DNA of 64,000 nt from Streptomyces toyocaensis (GCF_000725125.1 NZ_JFCB01000022.1:62001-126000), one strand, 5' to 3'. Positions 8,554 to 17,604 are shown, counted from the first letter of the stretch. Translations and numbers: made by a program. The notes: generated by a model from the sequence alone, not told the origin.

Positions 8554-10047
8554 GTGAAGCACAACACCATCCAGGACGAGGCCTCCTCGGCCGTCTCCAG
8601 ACGTCAGCTGGTCAAGTACGCCGGTGTGGGGGCGACGTTCGTCGCCGCGAGCCCGCTGGCGGCGGCCACGACCGCGGCCGCCGCGGAGGGCGGCCCTGCA
8701 CGAGGCGGCGGCTCCCGCAGGAGGGCCTGGCGCGCCGGGGACCACCACGTGCACTCCGAGTACAGCGGCGAGTTCGACACCTCCACCACCCCGCCCACCT
8801 TCCACAAGGGCGCGGACGCGGTGTACCCGATCGTCACGAACGCGATCATGGCCAAGCACTTCGGCCTCAGCTGGGCCATGTGCACCGACCACGGCGGTCC
8901 CACACACTCGAAGGTGAACCTGGAGCTGGCCTATCCGGACCTGCTGCGCTCGCGCGTGCTGGTGCCCGAGGTCCTGCAGTTCTGGGGCATGGAGTTCGAC
9001 GCCCCGGCTCTGGACCACCACACGCTGATGATCCCGCACCACGCGGACGAGGCCCAGCAGCTGTTCGAGCTGGAGAACCGCTTCGCCAAGTACGACGCGT
9101 TCCCCACCGACCCCGGCCGCAACACCGAGGCCAAGATGGTCGAGTTCCTGAAGACCGCGAAGGACATGCGGAACAAGCCGCTGGTCATTGCCCATCACGC
9201 GTCCCGCTCGGCCACCGGTCTCGGTGTCTACGGACAGGACACACCGCGCGAGTTCCGCAACGGCAACAACGTGGCGCCGGACGTCTACGTGGGCTTCGAA
9301 GGGTCGCCGGGGCACCAGGCCGGCCCGCTCGTCGACCGTGCCCGCGGCGGCTACGGCAACCACCCCACGTACGGCGGCTTCGACCAGATGACCGCGCGGG
9401 TGGGCGGTCTGTGGGACGCGCTGCTGGGCGAGGGGCGCCGCTGGTGGATCACCGCGACGTCGGACTCGCACGTGCACTGGACGCGGGGCGGTTCCGACTT
9501 CTGGCCCGGCGAGTACAGCAAGACCCATGTGTACGCCCGGCAGGACTACGCCGACATCATGGACGGGCTCCGCAACGGCCGGATCTGGGTGGGCACCGGG
9601 GACCTGATCACCGGACTCGACCTCACCGTCGCCGGCCGGCACCGCAGTGCGGCCACGAGCGAGACGCTCGTCCTCGACCGCCGTGACCGCGACCAGGTGG
9701 ACATCGAGATCAGGTTCCGGCCGCTCAAGGGACGCAACGCCAACGGGGACCACCCGGAGGTCCGCCGCGTCGACCTGATCGTCGGACAGGTCACGGGCCC
9801 GGGCTCCGACCTCGACTCCGACACCAACCCCACCACGAAGGTGGTGGCACGGTTCGGCCCAAGCGACTGGCGTCGGCAGGGACACGACCAGGTCATCAGG
9901 TACACGCTGCGCGACGTCGGGACGGACCTCTACGTCCGGGTCCGCGGCACCAGCACCGACGAGGCCGAGCCGCTCGCCGACGGCCTGGAGAGCCCCTGGG
10001 ACGACCTGTGGTTCTACTCCAACCCCGTCTTCGTCGAGGTGCGTTGA
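8554..10047 (+). CDS. Tat-exported PHP-domain (polymerase/histidinol-phosphatase-like) metallo-hydrolase
   Basis: GTG at 8554 is preferred over the ATG at 8524 because GAAGGA sits six bases before it. The N-terminus is a Tat signal (SRRQLVKYAGVGATFVAASP, then an Ala-rich stretch to residue 47). The mature protein has metal-binding motifs of the PHP/amidohydrolase type: DHHVHSEYSGEF, MCTDHGG, IAHHASR and TSDSHVHW. The C-terminal third is a separate beta-rich domain (VVARFGPSDW ... DEAEPLADGL). The reaction is unknown; a phosphoesterase or secreted metallo-hydrolase role is plausible. A decayed copy of its 3' end lies near 42975-43185. Confidence 0.85.
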   Translation: MKHNTIQDEASSAVSRRQLVKYAGVGATFVAASPLAAATTAAAAEGGPARGGGSRRRAWRAGDHHVHSEYSGEFDTSTTPPTFHKGADAVYPIVTNAIMAKHFGLSWAMCTDHGGPTHSKVNLELAYPDLLRSRVLVPEVLQFWGMEFDAPALDHHTLMIPHHADEAQQLFELENRFAKYDAFPTDPGRNTEAKMVEFLKTAKDMRNKPLVIAHHASRSATGLGVYGQDTPREFRNGNNVAPDVYVGFEGSPGHQAGPLVDRARGGYGNHPTYGGFDQMTARVGGLWDALLGEGRRWWITATSDSHVHWTRGGSDFWPGEYSKTHVYARQDYADIMDGLRNGRIWVGTGDLITGLDLTVAGRHRSAATSETLVLDRRDRDQVDIEIRFRPLKGRNANGDHPEVRRVDLIVGQVTGPGSDLDSDTNPTTKVVARFGPSDWRRQGHDQVIRYTLRDVGTDLYVRVRGTSTDEAEPLADGLESPWDDLWFYSNPVFVEVR

Positions 10048-10063
10048 CACCCCGCATCGGAGA

Positions 10064-10097
10064 GAGCCGGACCCGGTTTCCCCCTGCGGTCCGGCTC
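10064..10097 (+). terminator. Hairpin downstream of the PHP-domain gene
   Basis: GAGCCGGACC (10064-10073) pairs with GGTCCGGCTC (10088-10097), 17 bases after the stop codon and between convergent genes. A factor-independent terminator is likely. Confidence 0.7.
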
Positions 10098-10247
10098 GGT
10101 GTTCCACGCGTCCCCTGAGGCCTGTCCGGGCGGTCAGGTGACTGCCAGGGGCTCAGGTCGCCGGTGTGGGCATGGCCCGCGGATGTCGCGGCGCCCACCG
10201 GTGTCCGGTGCGCGCCGCGAGGCGGCCGTCGAGTCGGCCGCGTCTGC

Positions 10248-11024
10248 CTACCTGTCGTAACCGCTCCGGTCCCAGCCGTCCTCGCCCCCCTCCGAGCCGG
10301 GTGCCGACGTGGCGGCGTCGTCATAGGACGCACCGATGACTATCTCTCTGACCTCGGTAAGCGTGGTGGCCGAGGCGCCGTTGAGGCAGACACGGACGCT
10401 GAAGGGGAACACCGTCTCACCGACGCCGGGCCGGAAGGAAACCAAAGCCGGGCGTGCCCACTCCTGGTCCCCTCCGAGCGCACGACAACGCTCGCCGGGC
10501 GCGGGATACGGGCTGGGTTCGACTTCCGTGTCCGTGTCGACGATCCCCCGGTCCCGCTCCTCCGAGCGGCTGAAGGAGATCACTGCCTCTCCCTCGGCGA
10601 GACGAGGCAGGGACGCGCAGGGGTAGCCGTCCCTGGCCGGCGTGCCGAGGCACGACGGCGTCGCCGTCACGGGCCTGTTGGCGACCAGGACGCCCTCGGT
10701 GTCCGGCGGGCCCGCTTGCTCACGCGCGTACCAGCCGTCGGGCACATCGAGACGGAGCGCCCCGCCCGCGAGAGCGATCCGGTGCTCCGAGGGCGGCGCG
10801 GCGACCTGACTTTGGAGCGGCTGGACGAGAGGGCTGTGAAACAGGGCGACCGCCGCAGCGCTCACCACCGTCGCCGCCAGTGCTCTGCGTCGTCGACTGC
10901 GCGTCCTCACCCGTTTGTGGACCTGGCGCATGCGGTCCGCAGGCGCCGGCAGGACCGGCACGGTTCGTTCCAGCAGCTCTCGCAACTGCCGCTCCCCCGC
11001 TTGCTGTTCGTCAGCGTCGCGCAC
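10248..11024 (-). CDS. Single-pass membrane protein, likely partner (anti-sigma-like) of the upstream SigE-family sigma factor
   Basis: The GTG at 11024 follows GGGGAG and lies inside the last codons of the sigma gene (overlap 14 nt), so translation is probably coupled. The 258-residue product has a short cytoplasmic N-terminus with Arg-rich KRVRTRSRRRR, one membrane segment (about ALAATVVSAAAVALFHSPLV) and an extracytoplasmic region with Cys residues (PSCLGTP, YPCASLP, ERCRALG, RVCLNG). The layout of short cytoplasmic part, helix and sensor domain directly after a sigma gene suggests an anti-sigma or signal-sensing role, but no zinc-binding anti-sigma HxxxCxxC motif is present. Function is inferred from context only. 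Confidence 0.75.
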   Translation of the reverse strand: MRDADEQQAGERQLRELLERTVPVLPAPADRMRQVHKRVRTRSRRRRALAATVVSAAAVALFHSPLVQPLQSQVAAPPSEHRIALAGGALRLDVPDGWYAREQAGPPDTEGVLVANRPVTATPSCLGTPARDGYPCASLPRLAEGEAVISFSRSEERDRGIVDTDTEVEPSPYPAPGERCRALGGDQEWARPALVSFRPGVGETVFPFSVRVCLNGASATTLTEVREIVIGASYDDAATSAPGSEGGEDGWDRSGYDR

Positions 11025-11529
11025 CGTGCTCCCCGTCCTCGAGATGAGTGTGCAAGGCCGGCATGCCACGCAACGCGCGCAGAGCCTTGAGGGACTGGCT
11101 CTTGACCGTGCCGGGCCGGCAACCGAGCGTCTCGGCGGTCTCCTCGATGCTCAAGTCCTCGAAGTAGCGCAGGACGACCACCGCGCGCTGCCGGGGCGGC
11201 AAGGACCGCACCGCGACGGCGAGCGAATGCTGGAGATCGATCCCCGCGAACACGTCCTCGGTGGCGGACTCGGGTAGCTCCCCGTGCGGAACCTCGCCGC
11301 GCCAGCGCCGCCGCCACCAGGACGAGAAGGTGGTGACCAGAGCCTTGCGGGCATAGGCCTCCGGGTTGCCCTCGGCGATCCGGTGCCATGTGGGCCACAG
11401 CTTGGCCAGTACCGTTTGCACCAGGTCCTCCGCCAGGTGGGCATCGCCCGTCAGCAGCCACGCCGCGCGCAGCAGCCGCGGGCCGCGTGCCGTGACGAAC
11501 TGCTCGAAGTCCGACGACGAGCCTTTCAC
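11011..11529 (-). CDS. SigE-family ECF RNA polymerase sigma factor
   Basis: The GTG at 11529 has GAAGGGG upstream; the open frame extends to 11676 but would overlap the preceding sigma gene. The 172-residue protein has sigma region 2 (FEQFVTARGPRLLRAAWLLTGD ... AEDLVQTVLAKLW) and region 4 (LPPRQRAVVVLRYFEDLSIEETAE and GTVKSQSLKALR). These are features of the SigE-type ECF group common in actinomycetes. It follows another sigma gene of the same type by 143 bp and overlaps the membrane-protein gene after it. Target promoters are unknown. Confidence 0.9.
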   Translation of the reverse strand: MKGSSSDFEQFVTARGPRLLRAAWLLTGDAHLAEDLVQTVLAKLWPTWHRIAEGNPEAYARKALVTTFSSWWRRRWRGEVPHGELPESATEDVFAGIDLQHSLAVAVRSLPPRQRAVVVLRYFEDLSIEETAETLGCRPGTVKSQSLKALRALRGMPALHTHLEDGEHGARR

Positions 11530-11672
11530 CGACGCCCCTTCACCCTCGCGTCCGGGCTTCTCGGGACGGATTCCCCAAGCGCCTCGTGGCTGCCGCACCG
11601 TCCCGAGCCCCGGTCCGCCCGCCCCGGGCATCTCCGCTCGGCGGACGGAGAGGGTGCCGGTCACCTCACCGC

Positions 11673-12188
11673 TCACGCCGGCAGGCCCGCCTCGGGGCGG
11701 GCGATCAGGGACCGCAGCATCGCCACGCCTCGTGAGGCGAGCGAGGAGACGGTCCCCTGGGCGCAGTTCAGATCTTCGGCGACCTGTCTTTCCGGTAGAT
11801 CACAATAGTGGCGCAGCACTACCGCTGTCCGCTGCTGCGGGGGCAACTGGGCCAGGACGGCGCCCAGCCGGAGACGGTCTTCCACCAGGCCCGCGGAGTC
11901 GGCCGTGACGGTGGGCTCCGGCAGCCTCTCCGTGGGCCGTTCGCCCTGCCAGCGTCGTCGGGCCGCTCGTGCGGCCGCACGCGTCAGTATCCGCCGGGCG
12001 TATGCCTCGGGTGCTCCGTTCGCGATCCGCGGCCAGACCAGCCACAGCTTGACGAGTGCCTCCTGCACCAGATCCTCGGCCGCGTGACGGTCGCCGCCCG
12101 CCAGCGTGTCCGCGTACCCCAGAAGCGCCGGCCGACGGGCCGTCACGAACTCGTCGAACGAGCACTCCGTCGTACTTCCCGTCCGCAT
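11673..12188 (-). CDS. SigE-family ECF RNA polymerase sigma factor
   Basis: The ATG at 12188 follows GAGGGG. Region 2 (FDEFVTARRPALLGYADTLAGG ... AEDLVQEALVKLW) and region 4 (LPPQQRTAVVLRHYCDLPERQVAEDLNCAQGTV) place it in the same subfamily as the next gene. Region 4 ends in GTVSSLASRGVAMLR. It has no partner gene of its own between it and the second sigma gene. The upstream region carries the inverted repeat GTGAC-N4-GTCAC (12306-12319), which also precedes the ECF sigma gene near 57250. Confidence 0.9.
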   Translation of the reverse strand: MRTGSTTECSFDEFVTARRPALLGYADTLAGGDRHAAEDLVQEALVKLWLVWPRIANGAPEAYARRILTRAAARAARRRWQGERPTERLPEPTVTADSAGLVEDRLRLGAVLAQLPPQQRTAVVLRHYCDLPERQVAEDLNCAQGTVSSLASRGVAMLRSLIARPEAGLPA

Positions 12189-12305
12189 GCGCTGCACCCC
12201 TCGTCTGCCGTGCCTCATCGGTTCGGGTGCGCGGCCCCCGGCCGCGCGCCTCACGCCTTGTAACGCGGTGACGAGCGGAGTACGACAGCCACGGCCGCCA
12301 CAAAC

Positions 12306-12319
12306 GTGACCGACGTCAC
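12306..12319 (-). promoter_or_regulatory. GTGAC-N4-GTCAC inverted repeat upstream of tandem sigma genes
   Basis: GTGACCGACGTCAC lies 118-131 bp upstream of the 12188 start; on the transcribed strand it reads GTGACGTCGGTCAC. A close copy (GTGACGTAGGTCAC) stands 35-48 bp upstream of the ECF sigma start at 57250. Candidate operator or promoter element. Confidence 0.4.
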
Positions 12320-12473
12320 ACGTGGATCGTGCAGGGAACCGGCACGGCCAGGTCCTTTTCCTTGTGCGGTGGCGATACCGCGCCCACGGCACACTCCGTG
12401 GCGGCCCGGCCGGGCCGCCCGTCCCCGTACGGCGCCGAGCCGCCGCACGACGACTTCCTCATCGGACGGACAA

Positions 12474-13403
12474 GTGATCACCTTGCGTTTGCGCACTACA
12501 TGGACGGTGCTCGCGGCAATGAGCGTGCTGACCCTGTCGGCATGCGGCCAGAGCGACTCCGACACGTCCTCCCGCGGCCAGGCGGGCACCGCGGCCGGGG
12601 ACAGCCCGTCGGCCGCGCCGGGCGGCGCGCTCACCGTCCCCGAGGACGCCGACCCGGAGACGAAGAACCACTACCTGACCGAGAACGCCATAGCCGCCTG
12701 CATGAAGGAGCGGGGATTCAGTTACACACCGGTCGCCGAGGCTCTCACGTCACCGGGGGAGGCGGCCTCGGCGATCGACGGCGAGGACTACGCCCTGGCG
12801 AAGAAGTACCGGCAGAAGTACGGCTTCGGTCTCTACGCTCCCGCCGTCTACCCCAATGATCCGGCCCTGGCCTCCGCGGAAGTGAAGCCCGACCCCAACG
12901 ACGCCTACCTCGACTCCCTTCCCGCCGCCCAGCAGAAGGCGTACAAGAAGGCGTTGGGGCAGTTGGAAGGTATCGACGACTCTGCCGCACCTCCGCGTCC
13001 CCCCAAGGACGGCTGCGTCGCGCAGGCCGAACTGAAGGTGGAAGGACCGCCCAAGTCGAAAGCCGAGCAGGAACGGGAGAACGCGCGACAGACGGAGCGG
13101 GACAAGCAGGCCGGGCAGGCCCTCAACGGCGACCCGCAACTCGTCTCCCTCGCCCAGGAGTACGCCGCCTGCCTGCGCAAGAAGGGCATCACGGTCACCA
13201 CCACCCAGCCCACCGGCATCGGCGACATGGTGAAGTTCCAGGTGGGCGCCCAGGTGCTGTCGGAACCGAGCAAGGAAGAAGCGCTGCCGAAGCTCGCCCG
13301 TGAGATCGACCTCGCGCTCAAGGACCTCGAGTGCGGCAAGCAGTTCAGGGCCGCTTACTGGCCCAAGTACAAGAAGAACCCCTACGTCGGGGACAACGGA
13401 TGA
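12474..13403 (+). CDS. Cysteine-rich lipoprotein of an ABC export cluster
   Basis: GTG at 12474 begins a lipoprotein signal with lipobox LSAC (about residue 24). The 309-residue protein has four further Cys in a repeated pattern: AACMKERGF, a lone Cys in DGCVAQ, YAACLRKKGI and a lone Cys in LECGKQF. The middle is rich in Lys, Glu and Ala and probably helical. Its stop codon overlaps the ATG of the adaptor gene (ATGA at 13400), so it belongs to the exporter. The same Cys motif occurs in the lipoprotein at 57680 and in the sensor-kinase ectodomain at the right end. It may bind a ligand or substrate; no named family is recognised. Confidence 0.85.
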   Translation: MITLRLRTTWTVLAAMSVLTLSACGQSDSDTSSRGQAGTAAGDSPSAAPGGALTVPEDADPETKNHYLTENAIAACMKERGFSYTPVAEALTSPGEAASAIDGEDYALAKKYRQKYGFGLYAPAVYPNDPALASAEVKPDPNDAYLDSLPAAQQKAYKKALGQLEGIDDSAAPPRPPKDGCVAQAELKVEGPPKSKAEQERENARQTERDKQAGQALNGDPQLVSLAQEYAACLRKKGITVTTTQPTGIGDMVKFQVGAQVLSEPSKEEALPKLAREIDLALKDLECGKQFRAAYWPKYKKNPYVGDNG

Positions 13404-14809
13404 GGCCCCGCGAGAAGCGGCGGAGCAGCCGTACGAGGCGCCTGGGCGTGATCGTCGCCGTGGTCGCCGTCGTCGGGGCGGGCGGCTGGTTCGCCGGCAC
13501 CCGTATGCAGTCACCCGCCGATGCCGCGGCCTCGCAGCAGCCGCCGAAGGCGGGGGCGGTGACCGTGCCCGTGGAGCACCGTGCACTGACCGCCACCGTG
13601 GTGGCCCAGGGCAGCCTGGAGTACGGCTCTCCGCGAAGTCTCACCCTGGCAGGGTCCGTCGGCGCGTCCCAGGAGAGCGACGAGGAAGCCGGTGCCGCCC
13701 AGCGGGTCACCAAGGCGCCGTCCGCCGGAAGCCGGCTGACGGAAGGCGATGTCCTCATGCAGGTGAACGGCAGGCCGGTGCTGGTGCTGCTCGGGCCGGT
13801 ACCGATGTACCGGACCATCGGCCCCGGTTCCTCGGGGGACGACGTCAGACAACTGCAGAAGGCCCTCAACAGGCTGGGCTTCCCGACGGGCGGCGTCACC
13901 GGGACCTACGGGCAGGGCACCGCGTCCGCGGTCGGCCGTTGGTACCGGAGCAAGGGGTACACGGCGCAGGAGCCCACCAGCGCCGACCGGCAGCAACTGG
14001 GGCAACTCGAGACCGCGGTGTCCGACGCGCAGCTCGCGCTGCTCACCGCGCGGGGGGACGGCGGGAAGTCCGAGGGCGACGGTGAGTCCGGACCGGAATC
14101 GAAGGAGGTCCGGCGCCTGCAGATCAAGTCGGCCGAGAAGCAGCTTCAGCTGGCGAACTCCGCGCTGGCCTCCTTCAAGGCCGGCTACGGGACCAAGGTG
14201 CCTGCGGGAGAAGTGATCTTCCTGCCCGAGTTTCCGGTCCGGGTCGACAAGGCCAAGGTGCGCGCCGGTGACACCCCGGACGGGGAAGTCGCCGCCGTGA
14301 CGAGTTCCGACGTCGTGGTGGACGCCGTGGTGCCCGGCGCGGACGCCGCTTCCCTGCGCGAAGGGACGGCGGTCCAGGTCACGACAGCGGACGGCAAGGA
14401 AGCCAAGGGTGTGCTCAGCGAAATCGGCGCACCGGGGTCGGCACCGAAGGACGCCGCGGGACACGCTGAAGCCGGTGGGGAGCCCGAGACCACCGGAGCG
14501 TCCGGCGGCGGCACGTCGGACCCTGTGCCTCTGAAGGTCACCATCCCGAAGCCCGGCCCGCTCGCCAAGGACGCGGGCGGCGCGGTGACGGTGACCATCG
14601 AGGTGGGCGACTCGAGCGGCAAGGTCCTGGCCGTGCCCGTCGCCGCGGTCCAGACCTCGGCGGGCGGGCAGGCGCGCGTACGGGTCGAGCGGGACGGAAG
14701 TGTGCGGCGTGTCGAGGTCGACCTCGGGATCTCCGCGGACGGGCTGGTCGAGGTGAAGCCGGACGGTGGCGCGCTCAAGAAGGGCGACCTCGTGGTGGTC
14801 GGCCAGTGA
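13400..14809 (+). CDS. ABC-exporter periplasmic adaptor (HlyD/MacA-like) with peptidoglycan-binding domain
   Basis: The ATG overlaps the previous stop (ATGA). An N-terminal anchor (LGVIVAVVAVVGAGGWFAG, residues about 14-32) precedes a membrane-fusion-type region and a PG_binding_1 domain (GSSGDDVRQLQKALNRLGFPT ... SAVGRWYRSKGY). A helical stretch and beta-barrel-like C-terminus follow (VDAVVPGADAASLREGTAVQV; LAVPVAAVQTS). The 469-residue protein should link the MacB-type permease to the cell wall. Paralog: 60380-61783. Confidence 0.88.
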   Translation: MRPREKRRSSRTRRLGVIVAVVAVVGAGGWFAGTRMQSPADAAASQQPPKAGAVTVPVEHRALTATVVAQGSLEYGSPRSLTLAGSVGASQESDEEAGAAQRVTKAPSAGSRLTEGDVLMQVNGRPVLVLLGPVPMYRTIGPGSSGDDVRQLQKALNRLGFPTGGVTGTYGQGTASAVGRWYRSKGYTAQEPTSADRQQLGQLETAVSDAQLALLTARGDGGKSEGDGESGPESKEVRRLQIKSAEKQLQLANSALASFKAGYGTKVPAGEVIFLPEFPVRVDKAKVRAGDTPDGEVAAVTSSDVVVDAVVPGADAASLREGTAVQVTTADGKEAKGVLSEIGAPGSAPKDAAGHAEAGGEPETTGASGGGTSDPVPLKVTIPKPGPLAKDAGGAVTVTIEVGDSSGKVLAVPVAAVQTSAGGQARVRVERDGSVRRVEVDLGISADGLVEVKPDGGALKKGDLVVVGQ

Positions 14810-15531
14810 CCGGACCCCTGGCACCCGGTGACATTCCGGACGAAGGCGACGTCATCAAGCTGATCGGTGTCCATCGCACCTTCGACTCCGATCCGCCCGT
14901 GCACGCACTGCGCGATGTGAACCTGACGGTCCGGCGAGGAGAGCACCTGTCGATCGTCGGGCCGTCGGGGTCGGGCAAGTCCACCCTGCTGAACACGCTC
15001 GGGCTGCTGGACAGCCCGAGCTCGGGGGACTACTGGCTGGACGGGGTCAGGACCGGCGCCCTCACGGACCGTCAGCGCACCGCGCTGCGCGGAAGCAGTA
15101 TCGGTTTCGTCTTCCAGTCCTTCCATCTGCTTCCCTACCGGACCGTGGAAGAGAACGTCATGCTGGCGGAGATCTACCGCAGGCCCCGCCCGGGCAGAGC
15201 GCGCCGCAGCCGTGCCGAACGCGCCAGAGCGGCACTGGACCGGGTGGGGCTCTCCCACCGGCACGGTTTCCGGCCCGATCGTCTGTCCGGCGGCGAGCGC
15301 CAGCGTGTGGCCATAGCCCGGGCGCTGATGAGCGAACCGGCCCTGCTGCTGTGCGACGAACCCACCGGCAACCTCGACAGCGAGAACACGCTCTCGGTCC
15401 TGGACCTCTTCGACCAACTCGGCGCGCAGGGCATGACCCTGGTCGTGATCACCCATGACGAGGCGGTCAGCAGGCGCGCGACCAAGCGGGTGCGGATCCA
15501 CGACGGGCAGCTCAGTCAGGAGTACGCATGA
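14806..15531 (+). CDS. ABC transporter ATP-binding protein (MacB/LolD type)
   Basis: The GTG start overlaps the adaptor stop (GTGA). Walker A is GPSGSGKST, the Q-loop is in FVFQSFHLLPYRTVEENV, the signature is LSGGERQRVAIARAL, Walker B is LLLCDEPTGNLD and the switch His is in VVITHD. The sequence pattern is that of mechanotransmission (MacB/LolD) ATPases. It should power the permease encoded next. Confidence 0.95.
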   Translation: MTGPLAPGDIPDEGDVIKLIGVHRTFDSDPPVHALRDVNLTVRRGEHLSIVGPSGSGKSTLLNTLGLLDSPSSGDYWLDGVRTGALTDRQRTALRGSSIGFVFQSFHLLPYRTVEENVMLAEIYRRPRPGRARRSRAERARAALDRVGLSHRHGFRPDRLSGGERQRVAIARALMSEPALLLCDEPTGNLDSENTLSVLDLFDQLGAQGMTLVVITHDEAVSRRATKRVRIHDGQLSQEYA

Positions 15532-16784
15532 GGCACCGTCGCCGTGCTGTCGCCGCGGACCCGGAGAAGAAGGCCGGGCGTCCCTGGATCGCTCCGAGAG
15601 ACCTGTGGACGGAAGCGGTGGCGGGCGTACTGGCCCGTCCCCTGCGGTCCGCGCTGACCACACTGGGCACCGTGCTGGGTATCGGCACGCTGGTCATCAC
15701 GATCGGGGTGGCGTCGACGGCCGCCCACCAGATCGTCGGCCGGTTCAACGCGCTCACCGCGACCTCGGTCACCGTCGAGGTGCCGCCCCCGGCGTCCGAC
15801 ACCGTCCCGCTGGTGGACTGGGAGGGCATCGCTGCCGTGGACCGGCTGGCCGGGGTGGAATCGTCCGCCGCGCTCGCGCAGACGGACGAACTGGCCGCCG
15901 TACAGGTGCGGACCAACGACGTGGTCACGCCCGGTGGCCTGTCCGGCCAGACGCTGGCCGTCGCCGCCGCCTCGCCCTCCCTGCCGGCGGCGGTGCGAGG
16001 CGACGTCACGGCCGGCCGGTTCTACGACGGCGGCGACATCGCCCGGCACGCCCGGGTGGCGGTTCTGGGCGACCAGGCGGCTCGTCTCCTCGGCATCACG
16101 GAGGTGAACGACTCGCCCGCGGTCTTCTTCAACGGGCACTCCTTCACCGTGATCGGGATCCTCGGCGGATTCAAGCGCGAGCAGCGCCTGTCCACCTCGG
16201 TGATCCTGCCGCCCACGACAGCGAGGGACCGCCTCGGCCTGGGTACGGTGAACCGAGTCCTGATCAACACCTCCCTCGGCGCCGCGCAGCAGGTCGCCAG
16301 GCAGTCACCCGTCGCCCTGACGCCCAACAGCGCGAAGGCACTCACTGTCCTCGCCCCGCCCGATCTGTCGAAGGCACGCAAAGGGGTCCAGGGCGACGTC
16401 AACAGCCTGTTCCTGGTGCTCGGGCTGGTCTCCCTGATCGTGGGTGCCATCGGTATCGCCAACGTCACGCTGGTCACCGTGATGGAACGGGTCGGAGAGA
16501 TCGGACTGCGGCGCGCCCTCGGCGCTTCGCGCCGGCAGATCGCCGGGCAGTTCCTCATGGAGTCGACGACGATCGGCCTGCTGGGCGGGGTCATCGGCGC
16601 CGCTCTGGGCACGGTCGTCGTGGTGTCCGTGTCGGCGGTCAAGGACTGGACTCCCGTACTCGACGGCCGGCTTGCCCTCGGCGCGCCGGTGGTCGGTGCG
16701 GTGGTCGGGCTGCTGGCGGGCGTGTACCCGTCGCTGCGGGCTTCCCGGATGGAACCGGTCGAGGCGTTGCGCGCCCCGTCCTGA
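15528..16784 (+). CDS. MacB-like ABC transporter permease
   Basis: ATG overlaps the ATPase stop (ATGA). The 418-residue protein has the MacB/FtsX layout: first helix (LRSALTTLGTVLGIGTLVITIG), a large extracytoplasmic domain (about residues 70-260), then three C-terminal helices (SLFLVLGLVSLIVGAIGIANV; IGLLGGVIGAALGTVVVVSV; LALGAPVVGAVVGLLAGVYP). The conserved GEIGLRRALGASRRQIAGQF coupling segment is present. It completes the four-gene unit; the exported substrate is unknown. Confidence 0.93.
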   Translation: MRHRRRAVAADPEKKAGRPWIAPRDLWTEAVAGVLARPLRSALTTLGTVLGIGTLVITIGVASTAAHQIVGRFNALTATSVTVEVPPPASDTVPLVDWEGIAAVDRLAGVESSAALAQTDELAAVQVRTNDVVTPGGLSGQTLAVAAASPSLPAAVRGDVTAGRFYDGGDIARHARVAVLGDQAARLLGITEVNDSPAVFFNGHSFTVIGILGGFKREQRLSTSVILPPTTARDRLGLGTVNRVLINTSLGAAQQVARQSPVALTPNSAKALTVLAPPDLSKARKGVQGDVNSLFLVLGLVSLIVGAIGIANVTLVTVMERVGEIGLRRALGASRRQIAGQFLMESTTIGLLGGVIGAALGTVVVVSVSAVKDWTPVLDGRLALGAPVVGAVVGLLAGVYPSLRASRMEPVEALRAPS

Positions 16785-16805
16785 CAACGTGTCTCCATCA
16801 AGCCG

Positions 16806-16851
16806 CACATCCGCCGCGTCCCGACAAGCCCGGCAGCCGGGTCCGCTCAGC
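16806..16851. repeat. 46-bp dispersed repeat, copy 1
   Basis: This stretch (CACATCC ... CTCAGC) is identical, in inverted orientation, to 46294-46339. It sits just after the permease gene and overlaps the last codons of the convergent glutamine-amidotransferase gene (stop at 16847). It contains the self-complementary core CCCGGCAGCCGGG, so it could fold as a terminator. Confidence 0.85.
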
Positions 16852-17575
16852 GGCCCGCGGCGGTGAGCCATTCCTTGACGGCCGCGACGGCACGGGTGCG
16901 CAGGAGGGGTGCCGCTTCGACGGCCGCCCGGCGCAGACCTGCCGGATGGATGTCCGCCGCGGCCAGGGCTTCGGCGTGTCCGACGAGCCACCTCTCGATG
17001 TCCTCCGCGGGGGTCTCCAGATGGAACTGCAGGGCCAGGACCTGTGTACCGAGCGCGAAGGCCTGGTGCGGGCAAGCCGGCGTGCCGGCCAGGAGCTGTG
17101 CGTTCCCGGGGATGCCGAACATGTCGTTGTGCCAGTGCAGTACCGGCACTCCCGCCAGGTGGCGCAGAGGGGAGGCTGTCCCTTCCGGGGTGAGCTCCAC
17201 CGGTGCGTAGCCGATCTCTCGTGCCGCGCCGGGAGTGACCTGCGCACCCAGGGCACGGGCGAGCAACTGCGCGCCGAGGCAGATGCCCAGCGTCGGCGAA
17301 CCGTCGGCCAGCCGGGCGCGCAGCGCAAGGAGTTCGTCGGCCAGGAACGGATAACGGCCGGCGTCATGGGCGCCCACCGGGCCGCCGAGTACCACCACCA
17401 GGTCGGCGGCCCGGATCAGCGCGGTGTCGACCGGCTGGGTGACGACATCCAGGTAGTGCGTCAGGTAGCCGCGCTCCCTGAGCAACGGTCCAAGAAGTCC
17501 GAGGTCCTCGAAGCCGAGGTGGCGGACAGCCAGCGCGGTCCGGCTCGGTGAGGTGTCCGCGGTATCCGTGGGCAT
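16847..17575 (-). CDS. Class I glutamine amidotransferase (GuaA-N/GATase1-like)
   Basis: ATG at 17575 follows GAGGAGG. The 242-residue protein has the GATase1 core: oxyanion segment VVVLGGPVGAHD, nucleophile Cys in LGICLGAQLLA and catalytic His in ALQFHLE. No synthetase domain is attached. It follows the SDR gene by 29 bp in the VOC-SDR-GATase operon. Stand-alone proteins of this type hydrolyse glutamine or gamma-glutamyl compounds; the substrate here is unknown. Confidence 0.9.
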   Translation of the reverse strand: MPTDTADTSPSRTALAVRHLGFEDLGLLGPLLRERGYLTHYLDVVTQPVDTALIRAADLVVVLGGPVGAHDAGRYPFLADELLALRARLADGSPTLGICLGAQLLARALGAQVTPGAAREIGYAPVELTPEGTASPLRHLAGVPVLHWHNDMFGIPGNAQLLAGTPACPHQAFALGTQVLALQFHLETPAEDIERWLVGHAEALAAADIHPAGLRRAAVEAAPLLRTRAVAAVKEWLTAAGR

Positions 17576-17604
17576 GGCCGCCCTCCTCGTGGGTTGCCGG
17601 CGGG

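Noticed and set aside
15455..17551. 698-codon plus-strand frame across the permease and amidotransferase genes
   Set aside because: Crosses two well-supported genes in other frames and has no coherent domain.
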